Positions 52,451 to 60,505 of a DNA stretch of 64,000 nucleotides are shown here, piece by piece (the stretch's first letter is position 1; the number at the start of each line of letters is the position of its first letter). A model generated the notes under the pieces. It was given only the letters and a program-made list of their open reading frames with translations, searched no databases and was not told the origin of the DNA. The stretch is from Marinobacterium rhizophilum. GTDB taxonomy: Bacteria > Pseudomonadota > Gammaproteobacteria > Pseudomonadales > Balneatricaceae. The stretch covers positions 682,001 to 746,000 of the forward strand of contig NZ_CP073347.1 of NCBI RefSeq assembly GCF_024397915.1. Direction: 5' to 3'. The position numbers and the translations under genes were made by a program.

Positions 52451-53458
52451 TTACCCCCGCTTGCGATAACTGCTTGGCGACACCCCGGTCCAGTGTCTAA
52501 AGGCGCGGGTAAAGGCGGAGGGCTCCGAAAATCCCAGTTCCCGGGCGATGCTGGAGACCGGCCGGCTGGGTTGGCTCAGCAGGTGGATGGCGGTATCGCG
52601 GCGCAGGCCGTCCTTGATGTCCTGGAAGCTGGTGCCCTCGTCGGTCAGCTTGCGCCGCAGCGTGCGGGTGGTCATGTGCAGCGCGGTAGCGGTGTCTTCC
52701 ATGGTGGTGCTGGCCAGGGTGTCGGCGCGCTCGAGCTGATCCAGCACGCGGCGGGTATAGATGGGGTAGTAGGCCTGGCGGCTGAACCAGTCGAGCGGGG
52801 CGCGTTTCATGTAGCTGCGCAGGTTCGCCACCGTCTGTACGATGGGGGCATCGAGCTGCTCGCGGCTGAACTCGAAGCCGTTAAAGGGCTGTTCGTAGGC
52901 CACCGGCGCCGGAAACATCAGGCGATACTCGGCGCTATGACGTGGGCGGGCGTGTGTAAAGCACATGCGACTGAGTTCCACTCGCCGGCCGATCATCCAG
53001 CCCGGGAAGCGGTGCCAGATCAGCAGCAGAAACTCGCACAGGCTGTGTTCGGTGTCCAGGCTTGGGTCACTCAGGCGCAGGCTCAGGCGGGCGCAGTCAT
53101 CCCATTCCTCGAACTTGAATTCCACCGCTTCGGACACAAGGTTGTAAAAGTGGCAGCTGCGTCGCAGCACCGAGCGCAGGGTGGTGCCGTACAACGCCTG
53201 GCGGGCCATCAGCGGGAAAATGCCGAAGCGGCAGGGGCGGCTGCCCAGGGCCAGAAACTCGTCGTCGGCGGTGTGCCAGAGCTGCTGTACCAGGCTGCTG
53301 AGCTGGTGCGGCGTGATGCGCACCTGGGGATTGTCGAGCAGGCCCCGGTGCAGGCCGGCCCGCTGCAGAATGCTGTCGCAATTGTGGCCCCGGCGCTCCA
53401 GCCCGGTGATAAAGGTGCGGGCGTAGTGAACCGAGATGGAATGGCGCGGCGAACTCAT
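52451..53458 (-). CDS. AraC-family transcriptional regulator (OruR-like layout)
   Basis: A 335-residue regulator. An N-terminal arabinose-binding-type domain (about 20-205) is followed by a C-terminal AraC helix-turn-helix pair: MEDTATALHMTTRTLRRKLTDEG near 260 and SIARELGFSEPSAFTRAFRHWTG near 310. The arrangement and wording match the AraC regulators with a DUF4824/Arabinose_bd-type N-terminus that control amino-acid or fatty-acid use in pseudomonads. The divergent neighbour is fadB (start 53682), a plausible target. Effector unknown. Confidence 0.9.
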   Translation of the reverse strand: MSSPRHSISVHYARTFITGLERRGHNCDSILQRAGLHRGLLDNPQVRITPHQLSSLVQQLWHTADDEFLALGSRPCRFGIFPLMARQALYGTTLRSVLRRSCHFYNLVSEAVEFKFEEWDDCARLSLRLSDPSLDTEHSLCEFLLLIWHRFPGWMIGRRVELSRMCFTHARPRHSAEYRLMFPAPVAYEQPFNGFEFSREQLDAPIVQTVANLRSYMKRAPLDWFSRQAYYPIYTRRVLDQLERADTLASTTMEDTATALHMTTRTLRRKLTDEGTSFQDIKDGLRRDTAIHLLSQPSRPVSSIARELGFSEPSAFTRAFRHWTGVSPSSYRKRG

Positions 53459-53681
53459 TGGGCTGTCCGTATTAGCTATGCGATATGTCGATTATGCCGC
53501 AATACCCGGGGTTCTGCTAAGGTGAATGTCTGAATATGTCTAGTATACGGCTCTATTTGTCATTGTGGTGGCACGACGGCTGATTCAGACTGTCTGGCCA
53601 CCAGGGTCGCCAGGCGCCCCGAGACCACCGCCGCCGCAGCAGATTCCGGTGGTGGATACGATTGAAATTGAGGATGCAATC

Positions 53682-55823
53682 ATGATGTATGAAGGCCAGG
53701 CCATCAGCCTGCAGATTGTGGAGCCCGGTATTGCCGAGCTGGTATTTGATGTGCAGGGTGCATCGGTCAATTCCCTGACCAGTGCGGTGTTCGAGGAAAT
53801 AACGGCGGCGGTGCAGCAGCTGCGGGCGGCCCAGGGTATTGATGGCCTGCTGCTGCGCAGTGCCAAGTCCAATTTCATTGTCGGTGCCGATATTCCGGAA
53901 CTGGCCCAGCGATCACGCCAAAGCGCCGCCGAACTGGCGCCCTGGATGGCCAGCGTGCATGGCCTTCTCTGCGAGATCGAGAGCCTGCCGCTGGTATCGG
54001 TGGCGGCGGTGAACGGGCTCGCCCTGGGGGGTGGCTTCGAAATGGCGCTGGCGGCGGATTTCCGCGTGCTGGCCAGCGATGGCAAGGTCGGCCTGCCCGA
54101 AGTGCAGCTGGGGCTCTTCCCGGGCTGGGGCGGCACGGTGCGCCTCAGCCGGCTAATCGGTGTTGAGGCTTCGCTCAACTGGATGCTGGGCGGGCGGCCG
54201 CAGAACGCCAGCACGGCACTGGAGCAGGGTGCGGTGGATGCCGTGGCCGAGCCTGATGCGCTGCACGACAGTGCCCTGGCACTGCTGCGCCAGAAGATCG
54301 CCGATGGCTGTGATCTGCACCGCGTACGTGAGCGCAAGCAGGCACCGATGCCGGCCTGTGATCGCCTGCATGCAGAACTGGCGGCGCTTGACAAGACACT
54401 GGGCGCAAAGCTCGACCCCAACTACCCGGCGGCACCGAGCGTGCTGGCGCTGGTATTGCGCCATATCACGCTGGATTTCCAGGCGGCGCTGCAGGCCGAG
54501 CAGCAGGGCTTTATCGAACTGCTGAAAAGCGATTCCGCCCAGGCACTGGTGGGGCTTTTCCTGAACGATCAGCTGCTCAAGCGCAAGGCCAAAAACGCCC
54601 TCAAGCAGGGTGCTGCGGTGAAGCAGGCAGCGGTAATCGGTGCCGGCATCATGGGGGGCGGGGTGGCCTTTCAATCCGCCAGCACCGGCACACCGGTGCT
54701 GATGAAGGATATCCAGCCCCAGGCGCTGGAGCTGGGCATGGCGACCGCCGGCAAGCTGCTGGATCGGCAGATCCAGAAAGGCCGGCGCGATGAGGCCGGC
54801 AAGCAGCAGGTGCTGCAGGCCATCAGCCCCCAGCTGGATTACCAGGACTTTGACCAGGTGGACCTGGTGGTGGAAGCGGTGGTGGAAAATGCCGCCATCA
54901 AGGCCAGCGTACTGGTGGATGTGGAAGCGCAACTGCGCCCCGATGCCGTGCTCACCTCCAACACCTCCACCATTTCCATCAGCGCCCTGGCTGAATCCCT
55001 GCAGCGCCCGGCGCAGTTCTGCGGCATGCACTTTTTCAACCCGGTGCACCTGATGCCGCTGGTTGAGATTATCCGCGGCCGCGACACCAGCCCCCAGACC
55101 CTGGCGACTACCCTGGCGTATGCGGTTGCCATGGGCAAGAGCCCCATCGTGGTCAACGACTGCCCGGGGTTCCTGGTCAACCGCATCCTGTTTCCCTATT
55201 TCAACGGCTTTAACCGCCTGCTGTTGGACGGGGTGGATTTCGAGCGCATAGACCGGGTGATGGAAGCCTTTGGCTGGCCCATGGGCCCGGCCTACCTGAT
55301 GGACGTCATCGGCCTGGATACCTGCGTGCATGCCGACAAGGTGATGATCGAGGGTTTCCCGGCGCGCATGGCACATGACGATGCCTGTATCGTCGAGCAG
55401 CTGCTGGCGGCCGACTGCCTGGGGCAGAAGAACGGCACCGGCTTCTATCAATACGGCCAGGATGACAGTGGTCGTCGCACCCGGGTGCCGGCACCGCAGG
55501 CGCAGCAGCTGATCGATGCGGCGAAGGGGCCGGTGGTCGAGCTCAGTGATGCGGATATCGTCGATCGCATGATGATTCCGCTGTGCATGGAGGCGGTGCG
55601 CTGCCTGGAGGACGGTATCGCTGACAGCGCCGCCGAGGTCGACATGGGGCTGATTCTGGGCCTGGGTTTCCCGCGTTTTCGCGGTGGCCCGCTGCGCTAC
55701 ATCGACAGCCTGGGCGCGGCAGAGTTCTGCACGCGGGTAGAGCGTCACGCCGGACAGGGCGCGCTCTACCGGACCACCGAGAGTCTGCGGCAACGGGCCG
55801 CCACCCACGCCTCCTTCTTCTAG
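53682..55823 (+). CDS. fadB: FadB-type multifunctional fatty acid oxidation protein
   Basis: A 713-residue fusion of enoyl-CoA hydratase (about 1-200) and 3-hydroxyacyl-CoA dehydrogenase (about 310-700), the alpha subunit of beta-oxidation. The hydratase has NFIVGADIPEL and NGLALGGGFEMALAADFR with its oxyanion-hole Gly. The dehydrogenase has VIGAGIMGGGVAFQSA (Rossmann), VVEAVVENAAIK, SNTSTISI and the HFFNPVHLMPLVEII motif with catalytic His. The start at 53682 (MMYEGQAISLQ) parallels E. coli FadB. No fadA thiolase gene follows, unlike the usual fadBA operon. It is divergent from an AraC regulator. Confidence 0.95.
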   Translation: MMYEGQAISLQIVEPGIAELVFDVQGASVNSLTSAVFEEITAAVQQLRAAQGIDGLLLRSAKSNFIVGADIPELAQRSRQSAAELAPWMASVHGLLCEIESLPLVSVAAVNGLALGGGFEMALAADFRVLASDGKVGLPEVQLGLFPGWGGTVRLSRLIGVEASLNWMLGGRPQNASTALEQGAVDAVAEPDALHDSALALLRQKIADGCDLHRVRERKQAPMPACDRLHAELAALDKTLGAKLDPNYPAAPSVLALVLRHITLDFQAALQAEQQGFIELLKSDSAQALVGLFLNDQLLKRKAKNALKQGAAVKQAAVIGAGIMGGGVAFQSASTGTPVLMKDIQPQALELGMATAGKLLDRQIQKGRRDEAGKQQVLQAISPQLDYQDFDQVDLVVEAVVENAAIKASVLVDVEAQLRPDAVLTSNTSTISISALAESLQRPAQFCGMHFFNPVHLMPLVEIIRGRDTSPQTLATTLAYAVAMGKSPIVVNDCPGFLVNRILFPYFNGFNRLLLDGVDFERIDRVMEAFGWPMGPAYLMDVIGLDTCVHADKVMIEGFPARMAHDDACIVEQLLAADCLGQKNGTGFYQYGQDDSGRRTRVPAPQAQQLIDAAKGPVVELSDADIVDRMMIPLCMEAVRCLEDGIADSAAEVDMGLILGLGFPRFRGGPLRYIDSLGAAEFCTRVERHAGQGALYRTTESLRQRAATHASFF

Positions 55824-55836
55824 CTGCTAGCCCTGG

Positions 55837-55898
55837 AGCTTTGCTCCTTGCTCCTTGCTCCTTGCCCCTTGTTCTAGCCCCTTGTCCCTTGTCCCTTC
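55837..55898. repeat. Heptanucleotide array (CTCCTTG/CCCCTTG/TCCCTTG) after fadB
   Basis: About nine units: AGCTTTG, three CTCCTTG, CCCCTTG, one damaged 6-base unit TTCTAG, CCCCTTG, TCCCTTG and TCCCTTC. It starts 14 bp after the fadB stop. Units are near the reverse complement of those at 35213 and share CCTTG with the end of the array at 39471. Confidence 0.92.
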
Positions 55899-55914
55899 CT
55901 CGGGGCAAGGGACA
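55883..55914 (+). terminator. Hairpin built from heptanucleotide units
   Basis: TGTCCCTTG (55883-55891, two array units) pairs with CAAGGGACA (55906-55914), a 9-bp perfect stem followed by TTTGTAATT. It stands between fadB and the cobalamin riboswitch and probably ends fadB transcription. Confidence 0.65.
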
Positions 55915-55967
55915 TTTGTAATTAGCCGGCTAGCTCCCTACAATGCGCCCCTGCTTCTGGTACCCAA

Positions 55968-56205
55968 GGGTTTTGCGCTTGGGTTTAATCGGGAAGCCGG
56001 TGCGCTTGAGGGCGGGTTCTATCCCGCGCTCTGCAATGCCGGCACTGCCCCCGCAACGGTAAACGAAGCATGCCGATATCGCCTGCCGGCGCTTGAGAGC
56101 ATGTAAAACAGCGACAAGCCACTGTGTGCTTTGCACGGGAAGGTGCTGTTTCAGGCTGCATTGCAGCCTGTCGTGAGTCCGGAGACCGGCCAAAAGCAAT
56201 TTGTC
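55968..56205 (+). promoter_or_regulatory. Cobalamin (adenosylcobalamin) riboswitch
   Basis: Signature parts occur in order: GGGAAGCCGGTG at 55991, GCCCCCGCAACGGTAA at 56047, AAGCCACTGTG at 56115 and the B12 box GAGTCCGGAGACCGGCC at 56175. The last part is the conserved core that forms the kissing loop. It lies 136 bp upstream of btuB on the same strand and should lower expression when cobalamin is bound. No other riboswitch is seen in the window. Confidence 0.95.
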
Positions 56206-56341
56206 GGCATCGCGGAGGGCGCTGCAACGGCTCGCAGGCGTTCGGCTTTGGCCGTGCGCCGCGTTCCCGTTTCTATCCTTCTGCGCGGCCTCTCTCTTTG
56301 CTGATTGCCGTGCGGGTGAGCACGGGAAGGATCTGTGTTTA

Positions 56342-58144
56342 ATGAAGTCGTATTCTTTGCCGGCAGCGCTGCTGCTGAGCTCCTCCGTTGTGCTGGCCGA
56401 CCAGGCCGCTACCCTGAGCCCGGTGATCGTCACCGCCACCCGTACCGCCGAAACCGCCGATGAAACCCTGGCCTCGGTCACGGTAATTGACCGTGAACAG
56501 ATCGAGCGCAGCCAGGCGCAGATGCTGCCGGAAATCCTGCGCAGCGTGCCTGGTGTGACACTGGTGAGTAATGGAGGGCTAGGGCAGTTAACCTCTGTAT
56601 TCCTGCGTGGTACTAGCTCCGACCATGTGCTGGTGTTGATCGATGGCATCAAGGTGGGTTCGGCAACATCGGGCACCTACTCGTTTCAGGATGTGCCGCT
56701 GTCACAGGTTGAGCGCATTGAAGTGGTGCGCGGGCCGCGCTCCAGCCTTTATGGGTCCGAAGCCATTGGCGGTGTTATTCAGATCTTTACCCGCAAGGGC
56801 ACCGCGACGGGCGAGCTCAAGCCGCGTGTCAGTGTGGCCGTTGGCAGCCACGATACCTACCAGACCGATGCAGGTCTTTCTGGCGGCGATGCCGATGGCT
56901 GGTTCAACCTGGGCCTGAGCGCGTTAAACACCGATGGCTTTGACGTTAAAAATGATGGCGAGACCGACAAGGATGGTTATAGCAACCGTGCTGTAACGCT
57001 GCGAGTAGGACGCGAGTTTGGCGACAGCTCCGAGGTGGAACTGCACTGGCTGCGCGCCGACGGTGAAGCTGAGTTTGACGGCAGTTCCCAGAACGAGAGC
57101 GAGTCTCGCCAGCAGGTGCTGGGGGCTCGTATTTCCACGGCGCTGGCCGACAACTGGCAGTCAAGCTTGCAGCTGGGGCGCAGCTGGGATGATACTGACA
57201 ATTTTCTGGATGGCGTATTCAGCAGCCGCTTTGAAACGGTGCGTGACAATGTCTCCTGGCAGAACGATATCGCCGTTGGTGTGGCTGATCTGCTGACCCT
57301 GGGGCTGGACTACCAGAAAGATGAGGTCTCCAGTAGCCCCCCTGACTATGACGTGACCGAGCGAGACAATAAGGGGGCCTTTGTCCAGTATCAGACGACT
57401 CTGGGGCAGCATGACCTGATCGCTAGCCTACGTACTGATGACAATGAACAGTTCGGTCGCCACAACACCGGCAGCCTGGCCTGGGGCTACACCCTGGCTA
57501 AGGATCTGCGCGTTAGCGCAAGTTATGGCACGGGCTTTAAAGCCCCAACATTTAATGACCTTTACTGGCCGGAGGCGGGGAATGAAACACTGCAGCCCGA
57601 AGAGTCCAAATCTTGGGAGCTAGGCTTGTCCGGTGATCACGCAGGTGTTAGCTGGTCAGCCAATCTTTATCAGAATGACATCGATAATCTGATAGCTTGG
57701 AGGCCTTCGCCGACCCCGATGGATCCATTCCGCTGGATTCCCATGAACGTGAACGAAGCTCGCATCCGGGGCCTCGAGCTATTCGCGTCCACCCGCATCG
57801 TGCATTGGGATTTGACGTCCAGTCTGGATCTGCTCGATCCGAAGGATCTTGCCGACGACAGCGTCCTCAATCGTCGTGCTCGCAAGGTATTTAACCTCTC
57901 CGCTGATCGTGATTTCGGGCGCTATTCCCTTGGTGGTTCGCTGCAGGCGGTGGGCAAACGACCAGATGGCAGTGACTGGCTGGGCGGTTACACCAAGTTC
58001 GATCTACGCAGCGCCTACCAACTGGCGCAGGACTGGGCGCTGAAGGGCCGCATTGAGAACCTGTTTGACAAGGATTACCAGACTGCGACGAGCTATAACC
58101 AGGATGGCCGCACCTATTGGGTGTCGCTGCATTACGCACCCTGA
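56342..58144 (+). CDS. btuB: TonB-dependent cobalamin receptor BtuB
   Basis: A 600-residue outer-membrane receptor. A signal peptide (about 1-20, LPAALLLSSSVVLA) is followed by a TonB-box-like PVIVTATRT, the plug (PEILRSVPGVTL, VFLRGTSSDHVLVLIDGIKVG, VERIEVVRGPRSSLYGSEAIGGVIQIFT) and a 22-strand barrel. The position right after a cobalamin riboswitch and before cob genes fixes the substrate. The last residues are YWVSLHYAP; ending in Pro instead of an aromatic residue is unusual for an outer-membrane barrel. AAGGA lies ahead of the ATG at 56342. Confidence 0.94.
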   Translation: MKSYSLPAALLLSSSVVLADQAATLSPVIVTATRTAETADETLASVTVIDREQIERSQAQMLPEILRSVPGVTLVSNGGLGQLTSVFLRGTSSDHVLVLIDGIKVGSATSGTYSFQDVPLSQVERIEVVRGPRSSLYGSEAIGGVIQIFTRKGTATGELKPRVSVAVGSHDTYQTDAGLSGGDADGWFNLGLSALNTDGFDVKNDGETDKDGYSNRAVTLRVGREFGDSSEVELHWLRADGEAEFDGSSQNESESRQQVLGARISTALADNWQSSLQLGRSWDDTDNFLDGVFSSRFETVRDNVSWQNDIAVGVADLLTLGLDYQKDEVSSSPPDYDVTERDNKGAFVQYQTTLGQHDLIASLRTDDNEQFGRHNTGSLAWGYTLAKDLRVSASYGTGFKAPTFNDLYWPEAGNETLQPEESKSWELGLSGDHAGVSWSANLYQNDIDNLIAWRPSPTPMDPFRWIPMNVNEARIRGLELFASTRIVHWDLTSSLDLLDPKDLADDSVLNRRARKVFNLSADRDFGRYSLGGSLQAVGKRPDGSDWLGGYTKFDLRSAYQLAQDWALKGRIENLFDKDYQTATSYNQDGRTYWVSLHYAP

Positions 58145-58158
58145 AAAGGATCTCAACA

Positions 58159-58740
58159 ATGCTGAACCTCAGCTCCCGTGCCCAGCTCCTGCTGGGCCTG
58201 GGGCTGGCACTGCTGATGGCCGCCACCCGCGGTCATCATTTTGCCAGCCTGGATAACCTGCCCAGCGCGTCCTGGGCGCTGTTCTTTATCGCCGGCTTTT
58301 ACCTGCGATCCAAATGGGCTTTCGCCGGCCTGATGGCCGAGGCCGTGCTGCTGGATATCAGCGCCGTGGGTTTGCAGGGGGCTGTCAGCCTCTGCATTAC
58401 GGCGTCCTACCCGATGCTGCTGCCGGCCTACGGTACGCTCTGGCTCGGGGGGCAGTGGCTGGCAAAACGCTACCGCCCGCACGGGGCCATGCTGGCGCCG
58501 CTGGTGCTGTCCGTGCTGGTGGCCTCGACCCTGTGCCAGCTGATCTCCAGCGGCAGCTACTACTATTTCTCGGGGCACTTCGCCGACCCGACCCTGGCCG
58601 AGTTTGCCCAGCGCATGCTGCGCTATACGCCGCTGAGCCTGCAATCCATGGCGTTTTATATTGCCCTGGCGGCACTAGTGCACGGTGCCGTACTGGCGAT
58701 GACGTCGTGGCAGCGTAACGAACAGAGGAGTTCCTCATGA
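58159..58740 (+). CDS. Integral membrane protein of the cobalamin operon
   Basis: A 193-residue protein with about five membrane helices (LLLGLGLALLMAATRG, WALFFIAGFYLRSKW, LMAEAVLLDISAVGLQG, ITASYPMLLPAYGTLWLGGQ, LVLSVLVASTLCQLI). AAAAGGATC lies just ahead of the ATG. It sits between btuB and cobO and its stop overlaps the cobO start (ATGA), so it belongs to the operon. It resembles in shape the membrane components of vitamin uptake systems, but I see no family signature. A role in cobalamin or cobalt uptake is inferred from position only. Confidence 0.8.
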   Translation: MLNLSSRAQLLLGLGLALLMAATRGHHFASLDNLPSASWALFFIAGFYLRSKWAFAGLMAEAVLLDISAVGLQGAVSLCITASYPMLLPAYGTLWLGGQWLAKRYRPHGAMLAPLVLSVLVASTLCQLISSGSYYYFSGHFADPTLAEFAQRMLRYTPLSLQSMAFYIALAALVHGAVLAMTSWQRNEQRSSS

Positions 58741-59381
58741 GTGAATCAAACACCGACGGGCCCGAGCTGACGGCAGCGCAGCAGGCGGCCAGGGACGAGC
58801 GCCACCAGGATCGCATGCAGCGCAAGAAGGCGGTGGTGGATGCCGCCATTGCCCGCGCCGACAAGGTGCGCGGTATCGTTGTGGTGCTTACCGGCAACGG
58901 CAAGGGCAAGAGCAGCTCGGCCTTTGGCATGGTGGCACGGGCACTGGGCCACGGTCAGCGCGTGGGCGTGGTGCAATTTATCAAGGGCGCCTTCAGCACC
59001 GGCGAAGAAGCCTTCTTTCGCAAGCTCGAGGGCGTGAGCTACCACGTCATGGGCGAGGGTTTCACCTGGGAAACCCAGGACCGGGAGCGGGATGTGGCGG
59101 CGGCCATGGCGGCCTTTGATGTGGCCCGCGGGCTGATGTCCGACCCCGCCATTCATATGGTGGTGCTGGATGAACTCAATATCGCCCTCAAGTACGGCTA
59201 TATACCGCTGCAGGCGGTGATTGACGCGGCCAATGCGCGCCCTGCACACCAGAACCTGATCATTACCGGGCGCGGTGCGCCGGCCGAGCTGATCGAGCTG
59301 GCGGATACCGTGACCGAGATGGGGGATGTGAAGCACGCCTTTCGGGCCGGCATCAAGGCGCAGAACGGCATTGAGCTCTAA
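58737..59381 (+). CDS. cobO: Cob(I)yrinic acid a,c-diamide adenosyltransferase
   Basis: A 214-residue CobO/BtuR-type corrinoid adenosyltransferase. The P-loop TGNGKGKSSSAFGMVARALGHG near residue 47, VGVVQFIKGAFSTGEEAF near 77, the MVVLDELNIALKYGY motif and the DVKHAFRAGIKAQNGIEL end are all canonical. It adds the upper adenosyl ligand from ATP. It is translationally coupled to the membrane-protein gene upstream. Its stop lies seven bases before the first truncated bluB copy. Confidence 0.96.
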   Translation: MSESNTDGPELTAAQQAARDERHQDRMQRKKAVVDAAIARADKVRGIVVVLTGNGKGKSSSAFGMVARALGHGQRVGVVQFIKGAFSTGEEAFFRKLEGVSYHVMGEGFTWETQDRERDVAAAMAAFDVARGLMSDPAIHMVVLDELNIALKYGYIPLQAVIDAANARPAHQNLIITGRGAPAELIELADTVTEMGDVKHAFRAGIKAQNGIEL

Positions 59382-59388
59382 CAGCACC

Positions 59389-59553
59389 ATGACTTGTCCC
59401 GATCTGGCTTTCAGTGAAGCCGAGCGTGATGCGGTATACCGGGCCATTCGCGAGCGCCGGGGTATTTGCCATTTTGTACCGGACGCCGTAGCGCCTGAGG
59501 CACTGGCGCGATTGATGCCAGGGTGGAAGGGTGGAGTGCAGCATGAGTCCTGA
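59389..59553 (+). pseudogene. Truncated bluB copy 1 (54 codons)
   Basis: MTCPDLAFSEAERDAVYRAI-type start, then RRGICHFVPD and VAPEALARL as in bluB, followed by the linker MPGWKGGVQHES and a stop. It is the most divergent copy at its first seven codons. Its end overlaps the start of copy 2 by 11 bp. Confidence 0.9.
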
Positions 59554-59707
59554 AAATCCTGCGTTCTCCATTGCAGAGCGGGATGCCGTGTACCGCGCCA
59601 TTCCAGAACGCCGGGGTATTTGCCATTTTGTACCGGACGCCGTAGCGCCCGAGGTGCTGGCGCGGTTGATGCCAGGGTGGAAGGGTGGAGTGCAGCATGA
59701 GCCCTGA
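59543..59707 (+). pseudogene. Truncated bluB copy 2 (54 codons)
   Basis: Reads MSPENPAFSIAERDAVYRAI, then PERRGICHFVPDAVAPEVLA and the linker MPGWKGGVQHEP before TGA. It keeps the exact bluB start. Overlaps copy 3 start by 11 bp. Confidence 0.92.
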
Positions 59708-59855
59708 AAATCCTGCGTTCTCCATTGCAGAACGGGATGCCGTGTACCGGGCCATTCGCGAGCGCCGGGGTATTTGCCATTTTGTACCCGGGCGCAGTGG
59801 TGTCCGAGGTGCCGGCGCGGTTGATGCGAGGGTGGAAGGGTGGAGTGCAGCATGA
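59697..59855 (+). pseudogene. Truncated bluB copy 3 (52 codons, frame slip)
   Basis: Begins MSPENPAFSIAERDAVYRAI as bluB, but a single-base change after HFVP shifts the frame, giving GRSGVRGAGAVDARVEG to the stop. The stop is TGA overlapping the ATG of bluB as ATGA. Confidence 0.92.
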
Positions 59856-60505
59856 GCCCTGAAAATCCTGCGTTCTCCATTGCAGAACGGGATGCCGTGT
59901 ACCGCGCCATTCGAGAACGCCGGGACATGCGGCATTTTGTACCAGGCGCCGTGGCGCCCGAGGTGCTGGCGCGACTGCTGGAAGCAGCCCACTGCGCCCC
60001 CAGCGTCGGCCTGATGCAGCCCTGGCGCTTTATCCGCATCTGCGATGACTCTTTGCGCACGGCCATAGCGGCGCTGGTGGAGCAGGAACGCGGCAACACG
60101 GCCCGGGCGCTGGGGGAGCGGGAGGAGGAATTCATGCGCCTCAAGGTGGAGGGGGTGCGTGAATGTGGCGAGCTGCTGGTGGTGGCATTGGCCGACAAGC
60201 GCGAGCAGCATGTCTTTGGTCGGCGCACCCTGCCGGAAATGGACCTGGCCTCGGTGTCCTGTGCGATCCAGAACCTCTGGCTGGCAGCCCGGGCCGAGGG
60301 GCTTGGCATGGGCTGGGTGTCGCTGTTCGATCCCGTAGCGCTGGCCGAACTGCTGGGCATGCCGGCGGGCAGCCAGCCGGTGGCCGTGCTCTGCCTGGGC
60401 CAGGTCGAGGCGTTTTACCCGCGCCCGATGCTGCAGGACAGCGGCTGGGCCGAGCCCCGTCCGCTGCATGAGCTGCTGTCCACCGATGGCTGGCCCCAGG
60501 ACTGA
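59852..60505 (+). CDS. bluB: 5,6-dimethylbenzimidazole synthase BluB
   Basis: A 217-residue flavin-dependent nitroreductase-fold enzyme that splits FMN to make dimethylbenzimidazole, the lower ligand of cobalamin. The start motif RRDMRHFVPGAVAPEVLARLLEAAH and PSVGLMQPWRFIRICDD are typical, followed by the AARAEGLGMGWVSLFDP region. Use of BluB implies aerobic DMB synthesis. Three truncated copies of its first 50 codons precede it, in the same operon, and its stop overlaps the cobD start. Confidence 0.95.
   Translation: MSPENPAFSIAERDAVYRAIRERRDMRHFVPGAVAPEVLARLLEAAHCAPSVGLMQPWRFIRICDDSLRTAIAALVEQERGNTARALGEREEEFMRLKVEGVRECGELLVVALADKREQHVFGRRTLPEMDLASVSCAIQNLWLAARAEGLGMGWVSLFDPVALAELLGMPAGSQPVAVLCLGQVEAFYPRPMLQDSGWAEPRPLHELLSTDGWPQD

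Larger units (their letters stand above)
59389..59851 (+). repeat. Three tandem copies of the bluB start region
   Basis: The region from the ribosome binding site through about codon 43 of bluB is repeated head to tail before the gene. Starts are at 59389, 59543, 59697 and the true 59852 (periods 154, 154 and 155). Each copy ends in the linker GGGTGGAAGGGTGGAGTGC, which is also the sequence just ahead of the real ATG. The periods are not multiples of 3, yet each mini-ORF stops within 11 bp of the next start, keeping a stop-start chain. Confidence 0.95.
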
